This document shows, piece after piece, positions 33,244 through 45,424 of a DNA stretch of 64,000 nucleotides. The stretch's first letter is position 1. Every line of letters starts with the position of its first letter. This stretch comes from Bryobacteraceae bacterium (GTDB lineage: Bacteria > Acidobacteriota > Terriglobia > Bryobacterales > Bryobacteraceae): NCBI GenBank assembly GCA_025056455.1, contig JANWVY010000004.1, positions 186,001 through 250,000 on the forward strand, in the 5' to 3' direction. Position numbers and translations under genes: made by a program. A model generated the notes under the pieces. It was given only the letters and a program-made list of their open reading frames with translations, was not told where the DNA came from and made no database searches.

Positions 33244-36010
33244 TGTTTCGAGTTCCTTCCCCGCCCTGAGCGCGCAACAGGGCTTGGCCCGTGTGACTTT
33301 TTTTGGTTTTCATGACAAGTTCCGGCGGACCTTCTACCATCAGCTGCCCGCCGCGCTCGCCGCCCTCCGGACCGAGGTCGATGATCCAATCCGCAGCGCG
33401 AATCACGTCCAGATGATGTTCAATCACGACGACCGTGTTGCCCAGATCCACCAGCCTTTGTAGCACGTCGAGCAACTTTCGCACATCGTCAAAATGCAGC
33501 CCTGTCGTCGGCTCGTCCAAAATGTACAGCGTTCGCCCGGTTTGCCGTTTGCTCAACTCACGAGCTAGCTTGATGCGTTGCGCCTCTCCCCCAGAAAGGG
33601 TTGTTGAGGACTGGCCGAGGTGGATGTAATCTAGGCCGACGTCGACGAGCGTTTGCAATTTCACCTTGATTTGGGGAATGTTTTCAAGCAGCGCCAGCGC
33701 CTCCTCGACGGTAGATTCCAAAACATCCGCGATCGATTTACCCCGGTATTTGACTTGAAGAGTTTCGAGGTTATATCGCTTGCCCCGGCAGACGTCGCAA
33801 CTCACAAACACATCGGGCAAGAAGTTCATCTCAATCCGTTTTAAACCGTCCCCTTGACAGGCCTCACAGCGGCCACCCTTGACGTTAAAGCTAAACCGCC
33901 CCGGCTTATATCCTCGCTGCCGCGACTCCGGCAACATGGCGAACAAATCGCGAATCGCGCTAAAAACACCGGTGTAGGTGGCTGGATTGGACCGAGGTGT
34001 CCGTCCGATTGGGGATTGATCAATCTCGATCACTTTATCGATACGCTCCACTCCCACAATCTCATCGTGCGCACCGACCTCGTGCTTTGAGCCGTACAGC
34101 AAATTCGCCAGCTTGCGATAGAGAATGTCGTTCACCAGCGTTGATTTCCCGCTGCCGGAAACTCCTGTCACCACCGTGAGGGCTCCCAGCGGGATGGAGG
34201 CGGTGATGTTTTTCAAATTGTGTTCGCGCGCCCCGCGGATGGTTAGGAAAAACCCATTGCCCGGCCGTCGACTCTGCCGGGTCTCAATGCGCCGCTTGCC
34301 AGAAAGGTACTGGCCGGTGAGTGACGCCTCGTTTTCTCGAATCAGTTGGGGCGGGCCCTGCGCCACCACTTCGCCGCCCAGGCGTCCAGCGCCGGGGCCC
34401 AGATCGATCACATAATCCGCCCGTTCGATGGTCTCCTGATCGTGCTCCACCACAAGCACCGTATTGCCCAGGTCGCGGAGCTGTGTGAGCGTATTGAGCA
34501 ACCGTTCATTGTCCCGCGGATGTAAGCCAATGGAAGGTTCATCGAGAACGTATAAGACCCCGCGTAATTTGCTGCCGATTTGTGTAGCGAGCCGGATGCG
34601 CTGCGCTTCGCCGCCCGAAAGCGTCGCAGAGGAACGATCGAGGCTCAGATAGTCGAGTCCAACGGCGGACAAAAACTCGAGCCTGGCCCGGATCTCCTCG
34701 AGCACTCGTCCCGCAATCTGCTGCTCGCGCTCAGAAAGACGCCAGCTTTCGAGTAACGGCAAAAGCCGCGCCACCGAAGAGCGGGTGAATTCGGCAATGG
34801 ATACGCCTTTGACGCGAACGGCCAGGCTGGACGGCCGGAGCCGCGCACCCTTGCACTCCGGACACGTCGTTGGCGTCATTTGTTCAAACAGCCATTGCCG
34901 GTAATCCTCACTGGTCGACTCCTCGTAGATCTGCTGCAAAATGCGGACGATGCCCGGAAACCCAGGCCCGCCTTCGAGCAACAGTTTTTGTGTTTTTGCG
35001 GGGAATTCCTCAAACGGCGTACGGAGCGGAATCTTGAACCGGCGCGCGGCTTCTTCCAAATAGCGTTGCATGATGACGGAATTCGCGCCAGCGCTCAAGC
35101 CGCCGTCTAGCAAGGGCCGGGAGGGGTCGGCTACCACTTTCTCTGGGTCAAAGGTATACTGGCTGCCCAGCCCGTGACAGCGCGGACAAGCCCCATAGGG
35201 ACTGTTAAACGAAAAGGACCGTGGCTCAAGTTGGGGAACACTCTCCCCACAATCCGGGCAAGCCATCTTCTGGGAAAAGAGCTTCTCTGGGCCTCCTACG
35301 ACGCTCACCAGCACGAGTCCGTTGGCCAGCCGCGTTGCCGTCTCAACCGAGGCCTCTAGCCGCTTTTCAATCCCGCCGCGGATCAGCAGGCGGTCCACGA
35401 CGATTTCAATGCTGTGGTTTTTACGTTTGTCCAGGGTAATCTCTTCGTCCAGCGAGAGCAGAACTCCATCGATGCGGGCACGCACAAAGCCCTGCTTGCT
35501 ATAGCGTTCCAAATCCTTCTTGTACTCGCCCTTGCGCCCTCGTACCACGGGGGCGAGAATCATGATGCGTTCTCCTTGGCCGAGCGCGAGAATTTGATCC
35601 ACAATTTGCTGCGTCGACTGCCGTGTGATCTCAATGTTGCAGTTGGGGCACATCGCCACGCCAATCGAGGAGTACAGCACCCGCAGATAGTCATAAATCT
35701 CGGTGACTGTGCCGACTGTAGATCTCGGGCTGCGATTTGTGGTTTTCTGCTCGATGGAAATGGCTGGACTGAGCCCGTCAATGGAATCCACATCGGGGCG
35801 CTCCATTTGATCGAGAAACTGCCGGGCGTAGGGCGAAAGCGTCTCCACATAACGCCGCTGGCCTTCGGCGTAAATCGTGTCAAAGGCAAGTGAGCTTTTG
35901 CCCGAGCCGCTGAGACCGGTGATCACGGTGAGGCTGTTGCGAGGTATCTCCACGTCGATGTTTTTCAGGTTGTGTTGTCTTGCCCCGTGTACGGTGATTT
36001 TCTCGAGCAT
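33236..36010 (-). CDS. uvrA: Excinuclease ABC subunit A
   Basis: 924 residues from the ATG at 36010 (GGAGG nearby); the open frame to 36076 is an extension. Two ABC modules: Walker [20 protein letters not shown] near the N-terminus and [16 protein letters not shown] in the second half; signatures [17 protein letters not shown] and [17 protein letters not shown]; zinc modules with [18 protein letters not shown] and [20 protein letters not shown]. Complete, with the expected length. It recognises DNA lesions with UvrB in nucleotide excision repair. Heads a minus-strand operon and is divergent from recN across 86 bases. Confidence 0.97.
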   Translation of the reverse strand: MLEKITVHGARQHNLKNIDVEIPRNSLTVITGLSGSGKSSLAFDTIYAEGQRRYVETLSPYARQFLDQMERPDVDSIDGLSPAISIEQKTTNRSPRSTVGTVTEIYDYLRVLYSSIGVAMCPNCNIEITRQSTQQIVDQILALGQGERIMILAPVVRGRKGEYKKDLERYSKQGFVRARIDGVLLSLDEEITLDKRKNHSIEIVVDRLLIRGGIEKRLEASVETATRLANGLVLVSVVGGPEKLFSQKMACPDCGESVPQLEPRSFSFNSPYGACPRCHGLGSQYTFDPEKVVADPSRPLLDGGLSAGANSVIMQRYLEEAARRFKIPLRTPFEEFPAKTQKLLLEGGPGFPGIVRILQQIYEESTSEDYRQWLFEQMTPTTCPECKGARLRPSSLAVRVKGVSIAEFTRSSVARLLPLLESWRLSEREQQIAGRVLEEIRARLEFLSAVGLDYLSLDRSSATLSGGEAQRIRLATQIGSKLRGVLYVLDEPSIGLHPRDNERLLNTLTQLRDLGNTVLVVEHDQETIERADYVIDLGPGAGRLGGEVVAQGPPQLIRENEASLTGQYLSGKRRIETRQSRRPGNGFFLTIRGAREHNLKNITASIPLGALTVVTGVSGSGKSTLVNDILYRKLANLLYGSKHEVGAHDEIVGVERIDKVIEIDQSPIGRTPRSNPATYTGVFSAIRDLFAMLPESRQRGYKPGRFSFNVKGGRCEACQGDGLKRIEMNFLPDVFVSCDVCRGKRYNLETLQVKYRGKSIADVLESTVEEALALLENIPQIKVKLQTLVDVGLDYIHLGQSSTTLSGGEAQRIKLARELSKRQTGRTLYILDEPTTGLHFDDVRKLLDVLQRLVDLGNTVVVIEHHLDVIRAADWIIDLGPEGGERGGQLMVEGPPELVMKTKKSHTGQALLRAQGGEGTRNIA

Positions 36011-36096
36011 GCTAAGGAGGGTTTTCCTCCATTGTAGCCACCCCCGGAGGTTGCCCCAGCTGGACAGGCCGGCCATCCAAGCTATGATGTCGGAGA

Positions 36097-37779
36097 ATGC
36101 TGGTCGAGCTGATCGTGGAAAACCTTGCGGTCGTGGAGCGCATCCGCGTTCGTTTCCACCCAGGTTTTAACGTCTTGACGGGCGAGACCGGAAGTGGCAA
36201 ATCCATCATCGTGGATGCGCTTGGCCTTTTGTTTGGCGGGCGCGCCTCGACCGAGGTCATTCGCGCTGGCTCGGATCGCATGCGAGTGGCGGGCATTTTC
36301 GAAGTTCACGACAGCCCCGACTTGCGCGCCCGCTTGGAGCCGCTCGGCGTGGCGCTCGAAGAAGGCGAGCTGCTCATTGAACGGGAGATTCTTTCCAATG
36401 GCAAATCCCGCGCTTTTCTCAGCAGCCGTCCGACTACGGTGTCCTTCCTGCGCGAGCTGGCTCCCTGGCTTGGCGACATTCACGGCCAGCATGACCAGCA
36501 ACGCTTGTTTGAAAAAAGCGAACAGCTTGCGCTGCTTGACGAGTTTGCAGCAGCCCAGAATTTACGCCAGCAAGTGGCTTCAATCTACGGCCAGTGGCGA
36601 GCAGCGACGGAAGAACTCGAGCAGCTCCAGCGTAACGAACAAGAGCGGCTCCGGCTGGCTGACTTATGGTCCTATCAGCTCAAGGAGATCGAAACCGTCC
36701 AGCCCAAGCTTGGCGAGGATGAGGCGCTTGAGCAAGAGCGGCGGATTCTACAAAACGCGGCCAAGATCGAGGAAAGCGCCTCGGCCGCCTACGGGGCGCT
36801 GTACGAGTCGCCGCAGGCCGCCCTAGCCCAGGTTCGCGCGGCGCGCAAGAAAGTGGAAGAGCTGGCCAGAATCGACGCCCGATTGGAAGCCTTCCTCGAC
36901 CCGTTAACCTCGGCGGAAGCGCAACTTGAGGATGTGGCCCTGGGGCTCAGAGATTATTTGGCCCGGCTTGAGTCGGATCCCGCCAGGCTGGAGACCGTTG
37001 AAGCGCGTTTGGCCGCTCTGGATAAACTCAAGCGGAAATATGGCCCGGCTCTCGAGCAGGTGATCGCTTTCTCTGAAGCGACTCGCCGCCAGCTCGATTC
37101 TGCCGAGAATTTGGAGGCTCGCCAGGCGGAATGTCGGGCCCGCGTGGACCAACTCGCGCTGCAATTCGAAGAGCTCGCCGACTCGCTCCGGGCGTTGCGC
37201 AAACAAGCTGCGCAAAACCTGGAGCAGAAGGTGGAGGCGGAGCTCGCTTTGCTGGCCATGAAGCACACTCGCTTCCGCGTGGCTTTTGACAAAGCTGCAT
37301 GGTCGGAGCGGGGTGCCGATGCTGTGCAGTTTCTCATCGCGCCAAACCTAGGTGAAGAGCCGAAGCCTCTGGATCGCATCGCTTCTGGCGGCGAACTCTC
37401 GCGCGTAGCCCTGGCGTTGAAGACGGTGATCACATCCGGAGCGCAGAATCCTCACTTCCCGGCCCGCACTCTCGTCTTCGACGAAATTGATGCTGGCATC
37501 GGAGGGCATGCGGCCGAGACCGTTGGACGCCGTCTCAAAGCGCTTGCCGCCCACCAGCAAGTGCTTTGTGTGACCCATCTGGCGCAGATTGCCGGCTTTG
37601 CTGATCACCACTACCGGGTGGAAAAATACGAGCGCGAAGGACGCACGGTCGCTCGCATGGAGGAATTGACCGGCTCCGAGCGCACGCGCGAGATTGGCCG
37701 GATGCTATCTGGCGAGCGCCTCACTCCAGAAGCCCTAAAGCATGCCGAGCAACTGATCCAACTCGGCGCAAGAGCCTAG
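36097..37779 (+). CDS. recN: DNA repair protein RecN
   Basis: 560 residues. Walker [21 protein letters not shown] (about 28-47), long coiled-coil stretches in the middle (rich in Glu, Arg, Leu, Gln from about 150 to 400), signature [14 protein letters not shown] and Walker [13 protein letters not shown] with the H-loop VTHLAQIAG. This is the SMC-like protein that holds broken DNA ends in double-strand break repair. A -10-like TATGAT lies at 36083-36088, eight bases before the ATG, so the leader may be very short. No LexA box was recognised between it and uvrA. Confidence 0.95.
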   Translation: MLVELIVENLAVVERIRVRFHPGFNVLTGETGSGKSIIVDALGLLFGGRASTEVIRAGSDRMRVAGIFEVHDSPDLRARLEPLGVALEEGELLIEREILSNGKSRAFLSSRPTTVSFLRELAPWLGDIHGQHDQQRLFEKSEQLALLDEFAAAQNLRQQVASIYGQWRAATEELEQLQRNEQERLRLADLWSYQLKEIETVQPKLGEDEALEQERRILQNAAKIEESASAAYGALYESPQAALAQVRAARKKVEELARIDARLEAFLDPLTSAEAQLEDVALGLRDYLARLESDPARLETVEARLAALDKLKRKYGPALEQVIAFSEATRRQLDSAENLEARQAECRARVDQLALQFEELADSLRALRKQAAQNLEQKVEAELALLAMKHTRFRVAFDKAAWSERGADAVQFLIAPNLGEEPKPLDRIASGGELSRVALALKTVITSGAQNPHFPARTLVFDEIDAGIGGHAAETVGRRLKALAAHQQVLCVTHLAQIAGFADHHYRVEKYEREGRTVARMEELTGSERTREIGRMLSGERLTPEALKHAEQLIQLGARA

Positions 37780-37798
37780 ACCCGCAAGATCACGCAAA

Positions 37799-39052
37799 AT
37801 GCAAACGGCGAGCCGCAAAGACCCCAATACTCGGTTTGCCTCATTCTCTCTCTGGGTTCCGGCACTGGCCATGACGCTGGTGTCGCTGATCAGCTACATC
37901 GACCGGAACACACTCGCCCTTTTGGCCCCCACAATTCTCCAAGAAACCCAACTCACCAACGAAGAGTATGGCTGGATCATTTCGGCCTTCTCGGTCCTAT
38001 ACATGCTGGGAAACCCGCTTTGGGGCGGCTTACTGGACCGCATCGGCGTACGTGCCGGTATGTTTCTGGCCGTAAGTTTCTGGACTCTGGCCAGCGTTTC
38101 TCACGCCTTCGCGAGCAGTTTCTGGAGCTTCGCCCTCGCGCGTGCCGCTCTCGGCTTTGGCGAAGGCGCGACCTTCCCCGGGGGGCTGCGCACCGTGATG
38201 CAAACTCTGCCACCCCGCTGGCGCTCCCGCGGAATCGCCGTCGCCTACAGCGGCGGCTCGCTGGGAGCCATCCTCACCCCGTTGATCGTTACTCCCGTGG
38301 CGGCGGCCTGGGGCTGGCGCGGAGCATTCTGGTTTACCGGCCTGATTGGGGCAGCTTGGCTCCTTTTTTGGCGTGCCGTGGCCCAACGCCCAGAGCTTAG
38401 ACACCACCAAGAGATCACGGCCAGCGCTTTTACCCGGCCAAGTTTCCGCGACCCCCGCCTGTGGAGCTACATGGCCGCGTATGCCTTGGGCGGGCTTCCG
38501 TTAGCCTTTGTGCTCTACCATGCCGCCATTTACCTCGGACAAGCGCTTGGACAAACGCAGTGGAACATGGGCAAACTCCTGTGGATTCCCCCGCTCGGCT
38601 GGGAGCTTGGTTACTTCTTTTGGGGCTGGGTCGTGGATCGCACTCACGCGCGCTCGGCGGAAGGCTCCCAGGTCTTCCGTAAACTCTTTTTTGCCATGAT
38701 GCTGTTAAGCCTTCCCCTCGCTCTGGCTTCCCGCACCGCTTCGGTGGGACCACTCATGGCGCACTTGTTCTTCGCCATGTTTATCGCCGCAGGTTTTGTG
38801 ATCGTCAGCGTCGCCTACGCGACTCATGTATTTTCGGCCGATCGTTCTGGTTTTCTGGCCGGACTTGGAGCGGGCTCGTGGTCTCTCGTCGTGGCCTTCG
38901 CCATGCCCCGCTTTGGCCGATTATTCGACCAGCGCCGCTATGATGCGGCCTTCCTCCTTGCAGCCTTGCTTCCCGTTGTTGGCTGGGCCCTGTGGCGGCT
39001 GCTCGAAGCCCAGCACAATCCGGCACCCTCCAAGAGTGAGCGTTCGCTCTAG
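37799..39052 (+). CDS. MFS transporter, anion/sugar-acid type
   Basis: 417 residues with 12 predicted spans. SYIDRNTLALLAPTIL in the first span and GNPLWGGLLDRIGVRAG as the MFS loop 2-3 motif match the anion:cation symporter branch that includes hexuronate and galactarate transporters. ARAALGFGEGATFPGGLRTV is the characteristic fourth-span region. The substrate is probably a carboxylated sugar or organic acid, by family resemblance only. It begins 19 bases after recN and is followed by the gltB regulatory region. Confidence 0.82.
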   Translation: MQTASRKDPNTRFASFSLWVPALAMTLVSLISYIDRNTLALLAPTILQETQLTNEEYGWIISAFSVLYMLGNPLWGGLLDRIGVRAGMFLAVSFWTLASVSHAFASSFWSFALARAALGFGEGATFPGGLRTVMQTLPPRWRSRGIAVAYSGGSLGAILTPLIVTPVAAAWGWRGAFWFTGLIGAAWLLFWRAVAQRPELRHHQEITASAFTRPSFRDPRLWSYMAAYALGGLPLAFVLYHAAIYLGQALGQTQWNMGKLLWIPPLGWELGYFFWGWVVDRTHARSAEGSQVFRKLFFAMMLLSLPLALASRTASVGPLMAHLFFAMFIAAGFVIVSVAYATHVFSADRSGFLAGLGAGSWSLVVAFAMPRFGRLFDQRRYDAAFLLAALLPVVGWALWRLLEAQHNPAPSKSERSL

Positions 39053-39118
39053 CGGTTGGGCCGGAAGTGCGGATGAAACCATTTCTGCGAAAACGTCAAT
39101 ACTATCAGTGATACTTAT

Positions 39119-39138
39119 AAAAATAGGTTGATATTTTT
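39119..39138. repeat. AT-rich perfect inverted repeat upstream of gltB
   Basis: AAAAATA (39119-39125), six-base spacer GGTTGA, TATTTTT (39132-39138). It lies just upstream of the likely gltB -35 element and could be an operator, an upstream promoter element, or part of a terminator for the MFS gene. The arms are too A/T-rich to form a strong hairpin. Confidence 0.45.
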
Positions 39139-39141
39139 CGC

Positions 39142-39170
39142 TAGACTAATACACCGGCTCGTCGTATACT
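39142..39170 (+). promoter_or_regulatory. Likely sigma-70 promoter of gltBD
   Basis: TAGACT (39142-39147) and TATACT (39165-39170) are separated by exactly 17 bases; they match 4 of 6 and 5 of 6 consensus positions. Transcription would begin near 39177 and leave a leader of about 90 bases before the gltB start. The inverted repeat immediately upstream could position a regulator. Confidence 0.5.
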
Positions 39171-39191
39171 GTCCTCTAACCCGTTCGTTTG

Positions 39192-39227
39192 GGGCAAGGG
39201 CGAGTGCGCCGGCCTGGGGCCTTGCCC
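39192..39227 (+). promoter_or_regulatory. Hairpin in the gltB mRNA leader
   Basis: GGGCAAGG (39192-39199) pairs perfectly with CCTTGCCC (39220-39227) across a 20-base G-rich loop. No T-run follows, so it is not an intrinsic terminator on its own. It sits in the untranslated leader and could influence translation or stability. It does not match any riboswitch class I recognise. Confidence 0.4.
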
Positions 39228-39268
39228 TGCGGTTCTAAGTCGTTTCTCTTCGAGGTGAAGTCGCCTGC

Positions 39269-42200
39269 ATGTCATACAAAAAACAGGACTGTTCGCACCC
39301 TGGGATGCCCCGCAAGCAGGGGCTGTATGATCCTTGCTTCGAAAGAGATGCCTGTGGAATAGGCTTTGTTGCCAACATCAAGGGCGAGAAGTCCCACGAC
39401 ATCATCCAAAAAGGGATCCAGATTCTGGTGAACCTGACCCATCGCGGGGCTTGCGGCTGCGATCCCGAAACGGGCGACGGTGCGGGCATCATGATTCAGA
39501 TCCCTCACAAATTCTTTCAGAAAGAGTGTGCCAAGCTGGGTTTTACGTTGCCGCCTCCGGGCGACTACGGCGTGGCGATGTGTTTCCTGCCCGTCGAGAC
39601 GCACTCCCGGACCCGCTGTGAGGGGATTTTAGAGAGGCTTGCACGCGAGGAGGGGCTGGAGGTACTCGGCTGGCGCGATACGCCCGTACACAGCAATGAA
39701 ATTGGGCGTTTGGCACGGTCTTCCCAACCCTATATCGAACAGCTTTTCTTGGGCAAGGCCGATCCAGCTATGACCCAAGACCAACTCGAGCGCAAGCTTT
39801 ACGTCGTGCGCAAGCGGGCGGAAGCCGAGATTGCCGCGGCCGACTTTAAGGAAAACGACTTTTTCTACATTCCATCGATTTCCACCCGCACGATTGTCTA
39901 CAAAGGGCTCCTGCTTTCTCATCAGATTGCCCGCTTTTACGGGGAATTGAACGATCCGGATGTGACAAGCGCGCTGTGTTTGGTCCATCAGCGCTTCTCA
40001 ACCAACACGTTTCCAACCTGGCAGCTGGCCCATCCCTTCCGCTACATCTGCCACAACGGTGAGATCAACACGGTTCGAGGCAATGTGAGCTGGATGGTGG
40101 CCCGGCAAAAGGTGCTAGCCAGCCCTCTGTTTGGCGACGATATTCAGAAGCTGTTCCCCATCTGTGTGCCTGGCGGCTCGGATTCGGCCATGCTGGATAA
40201 TGCGGTCGAGTTGCTCTATCAAGCGGGCCGGCAATTGCCGCACGTCATGTCGATGCTGATTCCCGAGGCGTGGGATCACGATGTGACCATGCCCGAGGAC
40301 AAGCGTGCCTACTATGAATATCATGCCTCGTTGATGGAGCCATGGGACGGCCCTGCGGCAATTGCCTTCACTGATGGCCGGGTGATTGGGGCCACGCTGG
40401 ATCGCAACGGGCTCCGCCCAGCACGCTACGTCATCACTCACAACGACCTGTTGATCATGGCCTCTGAAACCGGCGTTCTGCCCTTGAAGCCGGAGGAAGT
40501 CAAGTTCAAAGGGCGGCTACAGCCGGGCAAGATGCTGCTGGCTGACTTGGAAGAAGGCAGGATCATCCCTGATGAGGAGCTGAAGGCCAAGCTTGCGGCT
40601 CGTCAGCCCTATGGTGAATGGCTCAAAAAACACCAAATCACCCTCGAACACCTGCCCACGCCACCGCGCTGGCATCCCACCGATTTCGACACCCTTTTGG
40701 AGCGCCAGCGGGCCTTTGGCTACACCGATGAAGATTTGCGGATGATCATCAGCGCGATGGCCGGTGAGGGTGAAGAACCCGTCGGTTCCATGGGTACAGA
40801 TACCCCCCTGGCTTGCTTGTCGGACAAGCCGCAGCCTCTTTTCCACTACTTCAAACAGCTTTTTGCGCAGGTAACCAATCCCGCGATCGACCCCATCCGG
40901 GAAGAGATGGTCATGTCGCTCACCTCCTATATTGGAACCGAGCGAAACATCCTTCTCGAAACGCCCGAACATTGTCACACGCTTAAACTCACGCAACCCA
41001 TCCTAACCAACTACGACCTGGAAAAGCTGCGACGTGTCTCCTGGGGCGATCTGCTGTCAGCGACCCTTTCGATGACCTTCCGAGTCGACGGCGGAGAGAA
41101 GGAACTCGAACGAGCGCTGGACGGGCTCTGCCGGCGGGCTTCGCGCGCCATCAAGGATGGCTATACGCTGCTTGTACTTTCCGACCGCGGCATTGACCGT
41201 GATTACGCTCCGATTCCCAGCCTGCTGGCTCTTTCGGCCGTTCACCATCATTTGATTCGCGAGGGAACACGGACGCAAGTGGCGTTGATTGTCGAATCCG
41301 GCGAGCCGCGTGAAGTCATGCACTTCGCCCTGCTCATCGGCTATGGCGCTAGCGCCATTAATCCTTACCTCGCGATCGAAACGCTCGAAGATCTCCACCG
41401 CAAGGGTCAGCTTCCACCCGGCGTGAGCTTTGAAACCGCGCTAAAGAATTTCAAGAAAGCCATTAACAAGGGTCTGTTGAAGATCTTCTCCAAAATGGGC
41501 ATCTCCACCTTGCAAAGCTATCGTGGCGCCCAAATTTTCGAAGCCATCGGCCTCAATCAAGATTTAGTGGACAAGTATTTCACAGGCACGCCGTCGCGAA
41601 TTGGCGGAATCGGTCTCGATGTGCTCGCCAAAGAAGCGCGCCTCAAGCACGAACTCGGATTCCGCCCGGTGCGGGAATGCGACACTGAGCTGCCGGTGGG
41701 AGGCAACTATCATTTCCGCGTGCGCGGCGAGTATCACATGCTGAACCCGCTGACGATCAGCAAACTTCAGCATGCAGCCACTCAGAACAGTTACAAAACT
41801 TACGAGGAATTTGCCCAGGCCATCGATGATCAAAGCCGGACCTTGTGCACCATCCGCGGCTTGATGGACTTCAACTGGGCCAAAAAGCCCCTTGCCATCG
41901 AGGAAGTAGAACCCGCCGCTGAGATTGTCAAGCGCTTTGCGACAGGGGCCATGTCGTTTGGCTCAATCTCCAAAGAGGCGCATGAGACCCTCGCCATCGC
42001 GATGAACCGGATTGGAGCGAAGTCCAACACAGGGGAAGGCGGGGAAGATGACGCGCGCTATATTCCCGATCCCAACGGCGATTCCCGCCGCTCGGCCGTC
42101 AAGCAAGTGGCCAGTGGTCGTTTTGGCGTGACGATCAATTACCTGGTCAACGCCGACGATCTTCAAATTAAGATCGCGCAAGGTGCAAAGCCCGGAGAGG

Positions 42201-43870
42201 GAGGCCAGCTTCCCGGCCACAAAGTCGACGAGATCATCGCTCGCGTCCGGCATTCAACTCCCGGCGTCGGTTTAATTTCTCCACCCCCTCACCACGACAT
42301 CTACTCGATTGAAGACCTGGCGCAACTCATCTACGATCTGAAAAACGCCAACCCCCGAGCGCGCATTCATGTGAAGCTGGTGGCGGAGGTGGGTGTTGGC
42401 ATTGTCGCCGCTGGCGTTTCCAAAGCCCATGCCGACGTTGTACTGATTTCCGGTGACACGGGGGGAACCGGCGCAAGCCCACTCACCTCGATCAAACACG
42501 CCGGCATTCCCTGGGAGCTTGGCCTTGCGGAGACGCAGCAGGTACTGGTGCTCAATGATCTTCGCAGCCGGATTGTCGTGCAGACCGATGGCAAGCTCTG
42601 CACCGGACGCGACGTCGCCATCGCCGCTTTGCTCGGCGCTGAGGAGTATGGTTTCTCCACGGCTCCCCTGATCACCATGGGCTGCATCATGATGCGCAAA
42701 TGCCATCTGAACACCTGTCCCGTGGGCATCGCAACCCAGGATCCGCGGCTGCGCGCCAAGTTCACCGGACAACCCGAGCACGTCATCAACTACTTCTTTT
42801 TTGTCGCCGAGCACTTGCGGCAAATTATGGCCCGTCTCGGATTCCGGACGGTTAACGAAATGATTGGCCGTACCGACAAGCTGCGCATGCGCGACGCGAT
42901 TGACCACTGGAAGGCGAAAGGCATCCATTTGGATCAAATCCTCTACATGCCGGACGTCCCCAAGCGAATTGGCCGCTACGCCAGCATCCCGCAAAATCAC
43001 GGTCTCGAGCAGGCCCTGGATCACAAATTGATTGACCACGCCAAAGAGGCCCTGGAGAATGGTACCCCCGTCGAATTCAAAATGCCCATTCGCAACGTGC
43101 ACCGCACAGTGGGAACCATGCTCTCCGGCGAAATCGCCAAACGCTACGGAGCCCAGGGCTTGCCCGATGACACGATTCGGTTTCACTTCACAGGCTCAGC
43201 CGGGCAAAGCTTTGGTGCGTTCCTTTCCAAGGGCGTCACGCTGATTCTTGAAGGGGACGCCAACGATTACGTGGGCAAGGGCCTTTCCGGAGGCCGCATT
43301 ATCGTCTATCCACCGCGGGGTTCCAACTTCCAGCCCGAGGAGAACATCATTGTCGGCAACGTGACCCTCTACGGCGCCACCAGTGGCGAGGCCTACTTCA
43401 ATGGTATGGCCGGCGAGCGGTTCGCCGTCCGAAATTCCGGCGCCATCACCGTCGTCGAAAGCGTCGGCGACCACGGCTGTGAGTATATGACCAAGGGCGT
43501 GGCAGTCATTCTAGGTCCCACCGGCCGTAACTTTGCAGCCGGGATGAGCGGGGGAATCGCCTTCGTCTTGGATGAAGATGGACAGTTTGCGGCCAACCGC
43601 TGCAACCTTTCCATGGTGGATCTGGATCCCGTCGAAAGCGCCGAGGATGTGCAATTGCTCAAGCGGCTTATTGAGAAACATCGCGATTACACCCAAAGCC
43701 CTCGTGCTGCTTGGATTCTCGATAACTTCTCGGAAATGCTGCCACTGTTTGTGAAAGTATTTCCCCATGAATACAAACGCGTTCTCGGCGTACCGAAATC
43801 GAAAAGGATCTATGCACCAGTCGTGCCAAAGAGTGTGCTGCCAGAAAGGCGTCCGGTGGCGGGTGACTAG
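39269..43870 (+). CDS. gltB: Glutamate synthase large subunit
   Basis: 1533 residues. The class II amidotransferase nucleophile is Cys29 in [14 protein letters not shown], implying removal of a 28-residue propeptide. Then the central domain, the FMN domain with [12 protein letters not shown] and [12 protein letters not shown], and the [3Fe-4S] cysteines in [17 protein letters not shown]. The C-terminal GXGXG beta-helix has GGRIIVYPP and [20 protein letters not shown]. It converts 2-oxoglutarate and glutamine to two glutamates, with electrons from the small subunit. Full length, with gltD 70 bases downstream. Confidence 0.97.
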   Translation: MSYKKQDCSHPGMPRKQGLYDPCFERDACGIGFVANIKGEKSHDIIQKGIQILVNLTHRGACGCDPETGDGAGIMIQIPHKFFQKECAKLGFTLPPPGDYGVAMCFLPVETHSRTRCEGILERLAREEGLEVLGWRDTPVHSNEIGRLARSSQPYIEQLFLGKADPAMTQDQLERKLYVVRKRAEAEIAAADFKENDFFYIPSISTRTIVYKGLLLSHQIARFYGELNDPDVTSALCLVHQRFSTNTFPTWQLAHPFRYICHNGEINTVRGNVSWMVARQKVLASPLFGDDIQKLFPICVPGGSDSAMLDNAVELLYQAGRQLPHVMSMLIPEAWDHDVTMPEDKRAYYEYHASLMEPWDGPAAIAFTDGRVIGATLDRNGLRPARYVITHNDLLIMASETGVLPLKPEEVKFKGRLQPGKMLLADLEEGRIIPDEELKAKLAARQPYGEWLKKHQITLEHLPTPPRWHPTDFDTLLERQRAFGYTDEDLRMIISAMAGEGEEPVGSMGTDTPLACLSDKPQPLFHYFKQLFAQVTNPAIDPIREEMVMSLTSYIGTERNILLETPEHCHTLKLTQPILTNYDLEKLRRVSWGDLLSATLSMTFRVDGGEKELERALDGLCRRASRAIKDGYTLLVLSDRGIDRDYAPIPSLLALSAVHHHLIREGTRTQVALIVESGEPREVMHFALLIGYGASAINPYLAIETLEDLHRKGQLPPGVSFETALKNFKKAINKGLLKIFSKMGISTLQSYRGAQIFEAIGLNQDLVDKYFTGTPSRIGGIGLDVLAKEARLKHELGFRPVRECDTELPVGGNYHFRVRGEYHMLNPLTISKLQHAATQNSYKTYEEFAQAIDDQSRTLCTIRGLMDFNWAKKPLAIEEVEPAAEIVKRFATGAMSFGSISKEAHETLAIAMNRIGAKSNTGEGGEDDARYIPDPNGDSRRSAVKQVASGRFGVTINYLVNADDLQIKIAQGAKPGEGGQLPGHKVDEIIARVRHSTPGVGLISPPPHHDIYSIEDLAQLIYDLKNANPRARIHVKLVAEVGVGIVAAGVSKAHADVVLISGDTGGTGASPLTSIKHAGIPWELGLAETQQVLVLNDLRSRIVVQTDGKLCTGRDVAIAALLGAEEYGFSTAPLITMGCIMMRKCHLNTCPVGIATQDPRLRAKFTGQPEHVINYFFFVAEHLRQIMARLGFRTVNEMIGRTDKLRMRDAIDHWKAKGIHLDQILYMPDVPKRIGRYASIPQNHGLEQALDHKLIDHAKEALENGTPVEFKMPIRNVHRTVGTMLSGEIAKRYGAQGLPDDTIRFHFTGSAGQSFGAFLSKGVTLILEGDANDYVGKGLSGGRIIVYPPRGSNFQPEENIIVGNVTLYGATSGEAYFNGMAGERFAVRNSGAITVVESVGDHGCEYMTKGVAVILGPTGRNFAAGMSGGIAFVLDEDGQFAANRCNLSMVDLDPVESAEDVQLLKRLIEKHRDYTQSPRAAWILDNFSEMLPLFVKVFPHEYKRVLGVPKSKRIYAPVVPKSVLPERRPVAGD

Positions 43871-43940
43871 CCTGGAGCATCAAGGAGTGTGGAATTCGTT
43901 TCCGGTTCCAAGCAAGCGAAACAAGAGAAGGTAGGACGAG

Positions 43941-45392
43941 ATGGGGAAGGTGACAGGATTTCTCGAATACCCGCGGGAGTTGCCGGCGCGTCGTCCGGTT
44001 TCCGTTCGCACCAACGATTGGTTGGAGATTTATGAGCCGTTCCCGTTGGAGAAAGTTCGCACGCAGGGAGCGCGCTGCATGGACTGCGGTGTGCCGTTCT
44101 GTCATACTGGTTGCCCGGTTCATAACATCATTCCGGACTGGAACGATCTGGTCTACCGCGATCGCTGGCGAGAAGCAATCCGCATTCTCCACTCCACGAA
44201 CAACTTTCCCGAGTTTACAGGGCGCATCTGTCCGGCGCCTTGTGAGGCGGCTTGTGTGCTTGGCATCAACGAGCCGCCCGTAGCCATCAAGCTGATTGAA
44301 CGGAATATCGTAGATTACGCCTGGAGTCAGGGCTGGATCCGGCCTGAAATTCCCGAACGGCAGACAGGTAAGCGAGTCGCTATTATTGGATCTGGTCCAG
44401 CGGGGCTGGCGGCCGCCCAGCAGTTAGCGCGCGTAGGCCACCATGTTGAAGTATTCGAGAAGGCGGACCGGATTGGCGGTTTGCTGCGATATGGCATTCC
44501 GGATTTCAAACTGGAGAAACACCATATTGACCGCCGTCTTGAGCAAATGAGAGCCGAGGGCGTGATCTTTCACGTCAAGGCGTTTGTTGGCAGTGCGATT
44601 CCAGTTTCTGATCTCCGCAAGGAGTTCCACGCCATCCTCATCGCCATTGGTGCTGAGTCGCCGCGTGACCTCAAGGTTCCCGGCCGCGAACTCAAAGGCA
44701 TTCATTTCGCCATGGACTTTTTGCCCCAACAGAACAAGCGCGTGGCGGGAGATACAGACTTGGCGGCCGACCCTACGCGGCTTACTGAGCCCATCCTGGC
44801 CACTGGCAAGCGCGTGGTCATCATTGGTGGGGGGGACACTGGAGCAGACTGTCTGGGAACCTCGCACCGCCACAAGGCGGCTCATGTCCAGCAATTTGAG
44901 ATTCTGCCGATGCCGCCCCTTCAGCGGTCCCCCTCAACACCATGGCCGCTCTGGCCGCTCATGCTGCGCGAGGAGAGCTCGCATGAGGAGGGCGGGGTGC
45001 GCAACTGGAGCATTAGCACCACCCACTTTACCGGGGATGAAAACGGCCACGTTGCAAAATTGCACGCCGTCAAGGTCGGACCGCCACCGAAATTCGAACC
45101 GATCCCAGGCAGCGAATTTAGCATCGACGTAGATTTAGTGCTGCTGGCCATGGGCTTTACGGGTCCCGTGCGACGTGGCTTGCTCGAGTCGCTCGAAGCC
45201 GAGGGCCTCCAGTTCGATTCTCGCGGCAACATCCAAACGGACGAAAACTACATGACTTCGATTCCCGGAATCTTTGCTGCTGGGGACGCGCGGCGCGGGC
45301 AATCCTTGGTTGTTTGGGCGATTTCCGAAGGCCGTAAAGCCGCTCGAGGAGTCGATAGGTATCTCATGGGGGAATCCTCCCTTCCCGCTTAA
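43941..45392 (+). CDS. gltD: Glutamate synthase small subunit
   Basis: 483 residues. N-terminal iron-sulfur cysteines: [17 protein letters not shown] and [15 protein letters not shown]-binding [18 protein letters not shown] (about 150), then the NADPH domain with [14 protein letters not shown] and the FAD tail [20 protein letters not shown]. It oxidises NADPH and passes electrons to GltB. AGGTAGG precedes the ATG. Ends 32 bases from the convergent secreted-protein gene. Confidence 0.96.
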   Translation: MGKVTGFLEYPRELPARRPVSVRTNDWLEIYEPFPLEKVRTQGARCMDCGVPFCHTGCPVHNIIPDWNDLVYRDRWREAIRILHSTNNFPEFTGRICPAPCEAACVLGINEPPVAIKLIERNIVDYAWSQGWIRPEIPERQTGKRVAIIGSGPAGLAAAQQLARVGHHVEVFEKADRIGGLLRYGIPDFKLEKHHIDRRLEQMRAEGVIFHVKAFVGSAIPVSDLRKEFHAILIAIGAESPRDLKVPGRELKGIHFAMDFLPQQNKRVAGDTDLAADPTRLTEPILATGKRVVIIGGGDTGADCLGTSHRHKAAHVQQFEILPMPPLQRSPSTPWPLWPLMLREESSHEEGGVRNWSISTTHFTGDENGHVAKLHAVKVGPPPKFEPIPGSEFSIDVDLVLLAMGFTGPVRRGLLESLEAEGLQFDSRGNIQTDENYMTSIPGIFAAGDARRGQSLVVWAISEGRKAARGVDRYLMGESSLPA

Positions 45393-45424
45393 GTACTGCT
45401 CATCCCGCCGCCCGTACAGCAACT

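Noticed and set aside
36011-36096. Possible LexA box between uvrA and recN
   Set aside because: The GGAGGGTTTTCCTCC inverted repeat is mainly the uvrA ribosome site and its complement; it does not match a known SOS box.
42272-43186. 304-residue open frame antisense to gltB
   Set aside because: It lies wholly inside the glutamate synthase catalytic region and has no recognisable domain.
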